Source of the DNA: Planctomycetaceae bacterium
GTDB taxonomy: Bacteria; Planctomycetota; Planctomycetia; Pirellulales; Pirellulaceae
Reading direction: 5' to 3'
Length of the DNA stretch: 6,057 nt
Assembly: GCA_018658605.1 (NCBI GenBank)
Contig: JABHUV010000371.1
Location: 1-6,057 of the forward strand
In this document: positions 1 to 6,057 of the stretch, in pieces
How positions within the stretch are numbered: the stretch's first letter is position 1
How the letters are laid out: each line of letters begins with the position of its first letter
Notes under the pieces: model-generated
What the model was told of the DNA's origin: nothing
Database searches by the model: none
What the model saw: the letters and a program-made list of their open reading frames with translations, nothing else
Position numbers and translations under genes: made by a program

Positions 1-449
1 AGGGCGGCATTCGCGTTCCCCTAATGATTCGCTGGCCCAACGTCATAAGCCCTGGCCAACTGAATGATACGCCCGTAATCAGCATGGATTTTTTCCCAAC
101 CATACTGGACGCGTGTCATTTAGAAGCCGAGCCTCTTTGTGACGGAGTTTCATTGACGCCATTGTTTTACGGCAAGCGAATTTCAAGATCCAACATTTTC
201 TTTCACTTCCCGAACTATGCATGGCACCGTAGTAATTCGCTTGCCGGTGCCGTGCGCAGCGGAGACTACAAATTAGTACGTCACTATATTACCGGTGGGT
301 TGGAACTTTACAATGTTACTAAGGACCTAAGTGAAACTAATAATTTGGCAGCAGCACGCCCCAAACTAGCTGAACGCCTTAATAAAGACCTCTCCAAATG
401 GTTGCAGCAAACCGAAGCGGCGATGCCGCGTAAATTACCTCCCGAGTAA
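1..449 (+). CDS. Family S1 sulfatase, C-terminal part (5' end outside window)
   Basis: This is the last 149 residues of a sulfatase (arylsulfatase/choline-sulfatase superfamily), which hydrolyses sulfate esters, probably on a sulfated polysaccharide. The readable frame begins at base 3 and is open to the window edge, so the apparent ATG at 24 is internal. What is seen: a GGIRVPLMIRWPN block at fragment residues 1-13, which is the usual conserved turn after the sulfate-binding lysine region; then MDFFPTILD, FFHFPNY, the AVRSGDYKLV strand, and a C-terminal ELYNVTKDLSETNNLA block, all in the order expected of S1 sulfatases. The formylglycine motif (C/S-x-P-x-R) and the metal ligands lie upstream of the window, so activity cannot be judged. 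The gene ends in TAA three bases before the next start, which suggests the two are translated from one transcript. Location is probably periplasmic or secreted, by family habit; no signal peptide is visible here. Confidence 0.93.
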   Translation, partial: GGIRVPLMIRWPNVISPGQLNDTPVISMDFFPTILDACHLEAEPLCDGVSLTPLFYGKRISRSNIFFHFPNYAWHRSNSLAGAVRSGDYKLVRHYITGGLELYNVTKDLSETNNLAAARPKLAERLNKDLSKWLQQTEAAMPRKLPPE

Positions 450-452
450 TAC

Positions 453-1448
453 ATGAACACCACACTGACCGTTGGAAATTGTGACTTTCAATTCGAAGCC
501 AACTCTAAATGGGCTCGACGCCCCAACGGAGTGAACTGGCAAGATGTCGTCGCCGTTCATTTCACCACAAAAAATGACGTCTACGTATTCAACCGTGGCG
601 ACCGCGAGATGATTTATTTTGATTCTCACGGCAATTGCCTTGGGGACTGGGGGGAGACAGATTTTGCCCGTCCCCATGGACTGACAATTTCTTCAACTAA
701 TGAAATTTTCTGCACCGACGACTTCGCACACACTGTGACCAAATATGATTTGCATGGTAATACGTTACTCGCCTTAGGAACCCGAGGATTCAAATCTGAC
801 ACCGGGGCAACAGACGTCGACTATAGAAACATCAAGTACTCCGCTGGGCCATTTAACTACCCAACCAATCTGGCGATAGCTGCTGACGACAGCTTTTACG
901 TTTCCGACGGATACGGAAATGCACGCATTCACCATTTCAGCTCTCATGGTGAACATATTCGTAGTTGGGGAGACCCCGGTAAGAGGCCTTCTCAATTTGC
1001 AGTACCTCATGATCTACGCATTCACGAAAACGGCGACATTTGGGTTGCCGATCGAGAAAATGATCGAATTCAGATCTTCAGCGGCGAAGGACAATTCATT
1101 CGGTTGTTAGACGGATTTGCGAGACCCGCTTCGCTGGATTTTGGACCCGATGGAGAAATCTACGTCTTCGAACTCGGCTACCGGGCGGGTATGTTTCCTG
1201 GCAACAAGCCTCCCGATGGGCGCGAGACGGGAGGACGCTTGACCGTGATTAACGATCTGGGCGATGTCTTATGCCAAATTGGCGGTAATGAGGCCACCGC
1301 CGCAGCTGGTGATTTTTATGCACCTCACAATGTTCGTATCGATGCCCATGGTGACCTTTACCTAACGGAAGTTGTCTGGGCTGCTGGAGGTGTTCGAGGG
1401 TTAGCTCCTGAAGGTTGCCCCGCGCTCCAAAAACTCATCCGACTCTAA
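453..1448 (+). CDS. Six-bladed NHL propeller, peptidyl-alpha-hydroxyglycine alpha-amidating lyase (PAL)-like protein
   Basis: A 331-residue protein built from NHL repeats (blades near 30-66, 71-109, 134-173, 181-218, 221-275 and 286-310). It resembles the PAL domain of animal peptide-amidating enzyme, which splits a peptidyl alpha-hydroxyglycine into an amide and glyoxylate using a zinc held by three histidines. Three histidines sit at the same blade positions here: RPHGL (His75), VPHDL (His186) and APHNV (His292). From memory of the rat enzyme, other active-site residues also match: Arg48 in FNRGDR, Tyr154 in SDGYGNARI and Arg201 in ADRENDRIQIF. The Asp after the third zinc His is Asn293 here. 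There is no monooxygenase (PHM) domain and no signal peptide, so it is probably cytoplasmic. The start at 453 is the only good ATG, lying 3 bases after the sulfatase stop with no clear Shine-Dalgarno, which suits translational coupling. The true reaction is unknown; a lyase or a lactonase-like hydrolase are both possible. Confidence 0.88.
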   Translation: MNTTLTVGNCDFQFEANSKWARRPNGVNWQDVVAVHFTTKNDVYVFNRGDREMIYFDSHGNCLGDWGETDFARPHGLTISSTNEIFCTDDFAHTVTKYDLHGNTLLALGTRGFKSDTGATDVDYRNIKYSAGPFNYPTNLAIAADDSFYVSDGYGNARIHHFSSHGEHIRSWGDPGKRPSQFAVPHDLRIHENGDIWVADRENDRIQIFSGEGQFIRLLDGFARPASLDFGPDGEIYVFELGYRAGMFPGNKPPDGRETGGRLTVINDLGDVLCQIGGNEATAAAGDFYAPHNVRIDAHGDLYLTEVVWAAGGVRGLAPEGCPALQKLIRL

Positions 1449-1483
1449 ATCAATCCAAGCTGTTATTTGTAAAGCGTTTCAAC

Positions 1484-2533
1484 ATGATCTTTCCGGCAGA
1501 TTTTCTTATAGACCTTACTCGACGTATTTTTCTAGCGGTTGGCTCGAACCAAGCTGAGGCAGACGTGGTTGCCCAACGTCTGGTCAACGCGAATCTTTCA
1601 GGTCATGACTCACACGGTGTCATTCGCATTCCCACCTACATTAAGTGGATCGAAGAAGATAAAACACTTCTCAATCAAACTATTGGTATTGAAACTGACA
1701 ACGGATCAATAGTTGTTGTTGACGGAAAATTTGGATTAGGCCAATCTATTGGACAACAGGCGATGCTACTTGGAATCGAGCGAGCGCGTGAACATGGAGT
1801 CGCGGTTATTGCTCTAAAAGACAGCGCGCATTTGGGGCGAATTGGCGATTGGGCTGAAATGTGCACCGCGGCGGCAATGGTTTCTGTGCATTTTGTAAAT
1901 ACCAGCGGCATGGGAAATCTCGTGACTCCATATGGTGCCATTGAACGACGACTTTCGGCCAATCCATTTGCCGTTGGAGTACCGACCCACGGCGATTTTC
2001 CACTAATCCTCGACATGTCCGCTTGCACCATCGCGGAAGGAAAGATTCGAGTTGCTTTGCATGCTGGGAAACAAGTCCCCGAGGGATGTATTATCGACAG
2101 TGAGGGAAATCCCACGACGGATCCGAAAACCTTCTATGGTCCTCCCGCAGGATCGATCTTGCCAATTGCGGGACACAAGGGATACGCGCTTAGTCTAATT
2201 ATTGAAATGCTCGCCGGCGCACTTACTGGCGGTTCTTGTACTAACCCAGAAAGGGCGAACCGCCTCAGCAATGGGATGTTGTCGATCATTATGGATCGCA
2301 GTAAATTACAAACCGAGGACAATTTTTTCAATGAAGTTCAACGCTATTGCGACTACGTACGCAGCGCCAAGCTAATCGACGAAAATAACCAAATCCTGAT
2401 GCCAGGTGAGATCGAACATAACACCCGCGTCAAACGCCGAGAGGAAGGTATCGAATTATCTCAAACGACGATCGATATGATTCAAGAAACTTGTGATGCT
2501 CTGCATCTAGCTTCAGGAATACCACGCGATTAA
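1484..2533 (+). CDS. Malate/L-lactate dehydrogenase family (Ldh2) NAD(P)H-dependent oxidoreductase
   Basis: A 349-residue cytoplasmic oxidoreductase of the Ldh2 family, which holds sulfolactate, ureidoglycolate, lactate and 2,3-diketo-L-gulonate dehydrogenases/reductases. These interconvert 2-hydroxy and 2-keto acids with NAD(P)H in a fold unlike classical lactate dehydrogenase. Seen in order: SGHDSHGVIR at 39-48, where His44 and Arg48 fall at the same numbers as the proposed catalytic residues of E. coli YiaK; GLGQSIGQQAM; ALKDSAHLGRIGDWAE; the SANPFAVGVP and LDMSACTIAEGKIRVA cofactor-side blocks; TTDP; and LPIAGHKGYALSLIIEMLAGALTG with His231-Lys232. Length is normal for the family. The ATG at 1484 is chosen: a longer frame opens at a TTG at 1415, but its extra 23 residues overlap the previous gene and look unlike the family. 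The 35-base gap after the propeller gene, on the same strand, suggests one operon. No strong Shine-Dalgarno is seen. The substrate cannot be told from sequence. Confidence 0.93.
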   Translation: MIFPADFLIDLTRRIFLAVGSNQAEADVVAQRLVNANLSGHDSHGVIRIPTYIKWIEEDKTLLNQTIGIETDNGSIVVVDGKFGLGQSIGQQAMLLGIERAREHGVAVIALKDSAHLGRIGDWAEMCTAAAMVSVHFVNTSGMGNLVTPYGAIERRLSANPFAVGVPTHGDFPLILDMSACTIAEGKIRVALHAGKQVPEGCIIDSEGNPTTDPKTFYGPPAGSILPIAGHKGYALSLIIEMLAGALTGGSCTNPERANRLSNGMLSIIMDRSKLQTEDNFFNEVQRYCDYVRSAKLIDENNQILMPGEIEHNTRVKRREEGIELSQTTIDMIQETCDALHLASGIPRD

Positions 2534-2568
2534 ACAAACATGGTATACCGATGACAAAGGTTGCGTGC

Positions 2569-4373
2569 TCAGTTTCTCCAGACATACCCGACCGCGGGCT
2601 GCAATTTTTGATAACCCGCGGGTGCGTTTGATCCCTGTGGCAACTGGAGGGGAATGTGCCCTGCCTGAATCCATTTCCACAACGGTAGAAGATGGGGACC
2701 GGCGGTCTTGGAGATCCAACAATGATTCCCACTAAGTTCAATTTTTTGGGTTTCGCTCCTGCTTGTGACAGAACGTAGAATATAGGTTTTTGGGATTTGT
2801 CCGCGGTAGAAAACTGAAAGGATTGACTTGCTTTCGGACCGGATCGGGATGGATTTAAATAGATCGGCACAGGTAAATTGAGCCTTTCATCGGTTAAATC
2901 AAGTTTGTACATAATCTGGTTGTAATCATAGCCTGGGGTTGGGTGGGGGTTCCCAGAAAATGTCGTCGTGTAAGTACCTTCCAAGAAGATGCTGCGACCA
3001 CCCTCGACATCAAACATTGGGTGTTGCTTGGGATTATAAAAACTGTAGCTATCGTGCGTAATGATTCGCCGCGCGTATTTCCAAGGCCCAGAAGGCGTTG
3101 GGGATTCCGCGAACCAAACCTCACCGAGCATGCTGCGTCCCATAGACTGACTGATGACCATCACATATTTGCAGAGGTAGGCGTTGTAATATACGCTCCC
3201 ATGATGAGCGTATATGCGTTTTCCCGTTTCAATGTCGATTAATCCAGGCATCTCCTCAGGGGCGAGTTTACCCGCCTGAATAAGTTTTTGAGCGAGACCG
3301 TCGCTCAATACGGGACCGTTCGTTGTCCAACTAAACGAGAGTTCGTTCTTGTTGTCCCGCCGGACAACTGGGAGGACTTTGTTGGATTGAGTCAAGCAAG
3401 TATAAGCTTCGTAACGGGTGGGGTCCAAAATGTCTTTGACCGTAGCGGGAACTCGTGTGTTGGGCATACCTCCCGCAAAATAGAAATACTCTCCATCTGC
3501 ATCGTGATGCTTGAACGGATGGCCGTGCGGAAACACGATTTGAGAATCCGGGAATGTCATGCGATGTTCCCAAATTGCGTTGGTTAAATTGAATTCCACA
3601 ATACCACGTTCATAGACATGCAAAGGTGCTTCGACTTTCATATACATCCCAAAAAGACGGGACGATTTGTCTTCCCTATCAATTTTCATAAGGCAGTCCA
3701 ACCAAGTTGGTCCCTTGCCAGGCATTTTACAGGTCTCTTTCGCAAACCCCTTTTCATTTAGATAATATTCCAGATTAATGCCAAGGTGCGGATCTAAGCC
3801 CCCCTTCGCGGGGAGTTGAGAGCGCGCACCGGGAACATGGAAGTTACCCAATGGGTATTCGGTTCTATTGGTATCCCCCCAAAACCAGTAGACCGTGTCG
3901 CCAATCGTTTCCGTGAGAACACTGTCGCTGCCAAGAACACCACCGGGTAAATCCTTCCGCACCGGAATCTTAAGGCCTAATAATCGACTGTCGCGGTAGA
4001 TCCCTTGGCCCGTGACTCGATACAAACGTTCAGCGATGTTGTTACGTTGAAGCGTGATGGTGATCGAACCACCAGGTTTGATGTCGATCGCCCTACCGCG
4101 ATAACCAAAGGCATCCTGAGGATATTCATAGCCGTGACTGGAGACGTGGAAAAACACCCGTCGATTCATCAGTCCCTCTTCAGCGAAGGCAATCACACCG
4201 TGACTGTCTGTTATGAAACTTCGATGATTAACTGTCGTCAGTTGGACTAATGGAACACCTCGCTCGGTTTGCGCGTCAACGACGCGAATCGTCATATATT
4301 TTTCAGCAGCGTTAATGCAAGCTAAGTTGCATGTAAACAGAATGCTCGCCGCAATAATATAAAACCGAACCAT
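2569..4373 (-). CDS. Secreted protein with carboxypeptidase-regulatory-like domain and glycosidase-like propeller, frameshifted near its 3' end
   Basis: An exported protein of unknown function. Residues 1-23 form a Sec signal peptide (hydrophobic IIAASILF core, cut near INAA-EKY). Residues about 26-110 look like a carboxypeptidase-regulatory-type beta-sandwich. Residues about 115-510 form a repeated beta-rich region with motifs such as DTVYWFWGDTNR (159-170), FPHGHPF, EVWFAESPTPSGPW and FLEGTYTTTFSGN (463-475), reminiscent of GH43/GH117-like or DUF4185 propellers; this assignment is tentative. The written frame goes on to 2430, giving 647 residues, but its last 103 residues look foreign and overlap the dehydrogenase gene antisense by 104 bases. 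Adding one base in the A6 tract at 2742-2747 after Lys544 gives 57 more residues, with PLWKWIQAG and AVGYVWRN, ending at TGA 2571-2569 for 601 in all. Start: ATG at 4373 behind a strong AAGGAAGG site. It is convergent with the left operon. Confidence 0.8.
2742..2747 (-). other. Probable one-base deletion (frameshift) at an A6 homopolymer
   Basis: On the minus strand the codons read CCC AAA AAA TTG at residues 542-545 of the secreted protein gene. With a seventh A the frame continues as AAA AAA ATT GAA and gives a protein-like tail rich in tryptophan and proline that stops just before the convergent gene. The exact base could lie elsewhere between about 2775 and 2690, but the homopolymer is the likeliest place for a slip or a sequencing indel. 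Ribosomal -1 slippage is less likely because the heptamer C AAA AAA is not a full slippery site. Confidence 0.75.
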
Positions 4374-4377
4374 CAGA

Positions 4378-4385
4378 CCTTCCTT
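4378..4385 (-). promoter_or_regulatory. Shine-Dalgarno site of the secreted propeller gene
   Basis: The minus strand reads AAGGAAGG, then TCTG and the ATG at 4373. It holds two overlapping AGG cores, 4 and 8 bases from the start, and is the strongest ribosome binding site in the window. It supports this ATG, which is directly followed by a signal peptide. Confidence 0.7.
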
Positions 4386-4413
4386 GATGTAAATATGCGA
4401 ATATTTGTTATTG

Positions 4414-4444
4414 ATTGTAACCTACTATGTCATTTCGTTTGCAA
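4414..4444 (-). promoter_or_regulatory. Weak sigma70-like promoter candidate for the secreted propeller gene
   Basis: On the minus strand TTGCAA (4444-4439) is followed after 19 bases by TACAAT (4419-4414), about 40 bases upstream of the ATG. The -10 box matches the consensus at five of six bases and the -35 at four of six, but the spacer is longer than the ideal 17, so this is only a candidate. Confidence 0.3.
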
Positions 4445-4528
4445 CGGGAGGTGTTTTTGCTAGGGGAAGTGAAATGCCCCAGCTGTCGGGACAACAAATC
4501 ATGTCGCGCACGAACCTTTTAGTCAAAG

Positions 4529-4557
4529 TTTACAAATCGAAACCCGCGAGGTATTAT
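4529..4557 (+). promoter_or_regulatory. Sigma70-like promoter for the membrane-anchored hypothetical gene
   Basis: TTTACA (4529-4534) and TATTAT (4552-4557) are separated by exactly 17 bases, each matching the consensus hexamer at five of six positions. Transcription would begin near 4564, giving a leader of about 70 bases before the ATG at 4637. The call rests on the sequence alone. Confidence 0.5.
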
Positions 4558-4625
4558 AAAGACAACGGGTACTAGTCGTCGGCACGTGAACGCTTGAATC
4601 ACGATTTCGTTCTAATCCAGTTGAT

Positions 4626-4629
4626 AGGA
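4626..4629 (+). promoter_or_regulatory. Shine-Dalgarno site of the membrane-anchored hypothetical gene
   Basis: AGGA lies 7 bases before the ATG at 4637, an ideal distance. It supports this start, which places a short charged N-terminus in front of the membrane segment. Confidence 0.55.
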
Positions 4630-4636
4630 CTCACAA

Positions 4637-5341
4637 ATGTTGCACCCTCGCGAAACAAAGGGCGAATTCCGTTACGTTCAGAGATCCCTTTTTCTGAAAC
4701 TTCTTCTATGCGTGCTCGCTGCTCTCCTCGTTGTAAAAACCGCTATAGACCTATCGAGCTCCGATGACAACACTGCAGACTTTCGGCAGATCGACGCATT
4801 ATCCGCCGAGGTATACCAACAACTCCTGAAGGCATCTAATTTGGAGCTCGTAGAAGGGCCGCTGCATGAGCCGAGCGACCCAGACCGCGTCTGCCAGACC
4901 ACGTCCTTGAACCCTATCGGTTTTTCCGGCAGTACAACACTTGTGTTGCCTAAGGACACAAAAGTTAAACTGACCATTTCCGACTGTCATCCCTGCGCCT
5001 GGCCCGTCAATCCCGACCAAGACATTTCCGCCTACGCATCGTTCGGCGTCGAGATAAACGATGAATCTTCCTTTACGATTGAATCCTATGTCGGTGGATT
5101 TGGTAAAAACACTTCCGGAACTTTTCGCATGTTGTTGCCTAGACACGAAGGCCAGCGCCGACAGATCCTACACATTATTAAACAGATCGCCGAAAACGCC
5201 GGCCCTCCCAGTCGCGCCGAATTCAATGTTGTGTTGCAGCACCTTCTGTCCTCTACTCATGCCTCGATCTCCGAATCGGACGTACTACGTTTTGGCACAC
5301 TTTTATGTAAATGCATCGACATATCACTTAGCAACGATTAA
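4637..5341 (+). CDS. Hypothetical single-pass membrane-anchored protein with a CxxC motif
   Basis: A 234-residue protein that I do not recognise. A basic N-terminus (residues 1-17, with several Arg and Lys) precedes one hydrophobic segment at about 18-37 (FLKLLLCVLAALLVV), followed by an acidic stretch (SSSDDNTAD). This fits a signal anchor with the N-terminus in the cytoplasm and residues 40-234 outside the membrane. The outer part has a mixed region with Cys86, a CHPC motif at 117-120 (in ISDCHPCAWP), a beta-rich stretch (FTIESYVGGFG) and a helical C-terminus ending in CKC (224-226). The cysteines could form disulfides or bind a metal or haem-like group, but the motif lacks the usual CxxCH. 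The upstream promoter and AGGA site support expression as a single gene. Both neighbours are on the other strand, so context gives no function. Confidence 0.75.
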   Translation: MLHPRETKGEFRYVQRSLFLKLLLCVLAALLVVKTAIDLSSSDDNTADFRQIDALSAEVYQQLLKASNLELVEGPLHEPSDPDRVCQTTSLNPIGFSGSTTLVLPKDTKVKLTISDCHPCAWPVNPDQDISAYASFGVEINDESSFTIESYVGGFGKNTSGTFRMLLPRHEGQRRQILHIIKQIAENAGPPSRAEFNVVLQHLLSSTHASISESDVLRFGTLLCKCIDISLSND

Positions 5342-5346
5342 TCACT

Positions 5347-5354
5347 GGGGGGGG
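5347..5354 (+). repeat. G8 homopolymer between convergent genes
   Basis: Eight G residues lie 5 bases after the stop of the membrane-anchored hypothetical gene. No clean terminator hairpin with a T-run is seen in the 83-base gap to the sulfatase stop at 5425. A tract of this kind is prone to length variation and to sequencing error; it lies outside both reading frames as called. Confidence 0.6.
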
Positions 5355-5424
5355 AACAACGCTTGCCGCAAACCGACGGCGGTGGCAGGCATGGTTTCAA
5401 GTTTCTGTTGCGAACGATAGGCTA

Positions 5425-6057
5425 CTAACGCAGCTTTTGTACTGGCTGTATGGTAGCATCCTCTTGGATCGAATTCATTAGTGCTTTGAGCATTTCCACC
5501 TTCTCTGGGTGTCTGGCCGCTAGATTATTCGTCTCTCCAATATCCCGATCAAGGTTATACAATTCTTCAACGATGGGTCGGTTTAAGTCTCGGGCATAAC
5601 CATAAACGTTTTGTTTTGCCACCAGATACTTCCATTTACCCAGTCGAACGCCATTGCCTTGATAGTAGTAATTATCCCTATTCCCTTGTTTATCTTCACC
5701 AAGCAGTAAACGGGTCTGATCAACCCCATCGATCTTGCGGTCGTTGGGTACTTGGAAACCTGCAAGGTTCGCAAATGTCGGCATAAAATCTACCGTAGCA
5801 AAGAGTGCATCAGACGTTTTCCCCGCCGCCACTCGCCCCGGCCACCGCACAATACAGGGAGCACGGGACCCGCCCTCGTAGCAGGATCCTTTTCCGTTAC
5901 GTAAAGGCCCCGCCTCGCCCCAGAAGATCGCTCCCTCCGGATGGCCTTTCTTTTTGTTAGTGTAAGCGGGTTGGTTCCAGGGACCATTATCCGATGTGTA
6001 GATTACGATGGTGTTATCCCGCAGTTTAAGCTGGTCGATCGTGTCGAGTAGACGTCC
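5425..6057 (-). CDS. Family S1 sulfatase (arylsulfatase A-like), C-terminal part (5' end outside window)
   Basis: The last 210 residues of a second sulfatase, open without a stop to the right window edge. Seen in order from the edge: TSDNGPW (21-27), with the Asp23-Asn24 pair that holds the calcium in arylsulfatase A-type enzymes; GKGSCYEGGSRAPCIVRWPG (55-74), whose Lys56 matches the sulfate-binding lysine of human arylsulfatase A; VDFMPTFANLAG; DGVDQTRLLLG; and the C-terminal strand RLGKWKYLV with EELYNLDRDIGETNNLA. These parts appear intact. The formylglycine motif and signal peptide lie beyond 6057. It would hydrolyse sulfate esters outside the cytoplasm. It differs clearly from the left-edge sulfatase in the GG-x-R-x-P block and the C-terminus, so the two probably have different substrates. 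The apparent GTG start near 5850 is internal. It ends in TAG, converging on the hypothetical membrane protein gene. Confidence 0.94.
   Translation of the reverse strand, partial: GRLLDTIDQLKLRDNTIVIYTSDNGPWNQPAYTNKKKGHPEGAIFWGEAGPLRNGKGSCYEGGSRAPCIVRWPGRVAAGKTSDALFATVDFMPTFANLAGFQVPNDRKIDGVDQTRLLLGEDKQGNRDNYYYQGNGVRLGKWKYLVAKQNVYGYARDLNRPIVEELYNLDRDIGETNNLAARHPEKVEMLKALMNSIQEDATIQPVQKLR

Larger units (their letters stand above)
4374..4636. other. Divergent intergenic region
   Basis: These 263 bases separate two divergent starts and must hold the control signals of both. Apart from the promoter candidates and ribosome binding sites listed separately, there is no clear operator palindrome, riboswitch-like structure or small gene in it. 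Confidence 0.6.

Noticed and set aside
1415..1483. Longer dehydrogenase start at a TTG, adding 23 residues
   Set aside because: It overlaps the propeller gene by 34 bases, has no ribosome site and adds residues unlike the family; the ATG at 1484 puts the catalytic His at residue 44 as in YiaK.
2542..2549. Palindrome GGTATACC between the convergent genes
   Set aside because: Eight bases without a loop or a T-run is too short for a terminator and is expected by chance.
2513..2722. Minus-strand 69-residue frame under the end of the secreted protein gene
   Set aside because: It is in the third frame, neither the written nor the restored one, and shows no protein-like motifs.
2742..2747. Programmed -1 ribosomal frameshift at the A6 tract
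   Set aside because: The heptamer C AAA AAA is not a full slippery site and no clear downstream hairpin was identified; a one-base deletion or sequence error is simpler.
4678..5146. Two minus-strand frames of 99 and 115 residues opposite the membrane-anchored gene
   Set aside because: They are antisense shadows: no ribosome sites, no hydrophobic or domain pattern, while the plus-strand frame has a promoter, an AGGA site and a clear membrane segment.
5362..5390. Possible terminator hairpin (TTGCCGC with GCGGTGGCA)
   Set aside because: The stem needs a bulge and has no T-run on either strand, so it is not supported.

Overview
The window looks like a piece of a bacterial genome rich in secreted sulfatases, most likely a planctomycete or a related PVC-group bacterium. 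This is an inference from three things: sulfatase genes at both ends, a large secreted protein with a carboxypeptidase-regulatory-like N-terminus, and genes with weak or absent Shine-Dalgarno sequences. No rRNA, tRNA, mobile element or CRISPR array was seen, so the taxon cannot be fixed from this window.

Left part (1-2533, plus strand): a tight three-gene unit. It begins with the C-terminal part of a family S1 sulfatase that is cut by the window edge. Three bases later comes a six-bladed NHL propeller of the peptidyl-alpha-hydroxyglycine alpha-amidating lyase (PAL) type, with the PAL zinc histidines in place. After 35 bases comes a malate/L-lactate dehydrogenase family (Ldh2) NAD(P)H oxidoreductase. 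The spacing suggests co-transcription: sulfate removal followed by intracellular handling of a hydroxy- or keto-acid type product. The substrate is not known.

Middle (2569-4373, minus strand): a large secreted protein with a signal peptide, a beta-sandwich domain and a probable glycosidase-like propeller, convergent with the dehydrogenase gene. As written, its reading frame runs 104 bases antisense into the dehydrogenase gene. A coherent C-terminus ending in YVWRN lies in another frame. Adding one base at an A6 tract (2742-2747) restores a 601-residue protein that stops before the dehydrogenase gene. This is a strong case for a one-base deletion or a sequence error.

Right part (4374-6057): a 263-base divergent intergenic region with a good sigma70-like promoter for the rightward gene. 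That gene encodes an unrecognised single-pass membrane-anchored protein with a CHPC motif. A short gap with a G8 run follows, then the C-terminal 210 residues of a second, different S1 sulfatase on the minus strand, cut by the right edge.

The most interesting unit is the sulfatase / PAL-like propeller / Ldh2 trio. Both downstream enzymes belong to families that act on alpha-hydroxy or carbinolamide compounds and 2-keto acids, and neither has an export signal.
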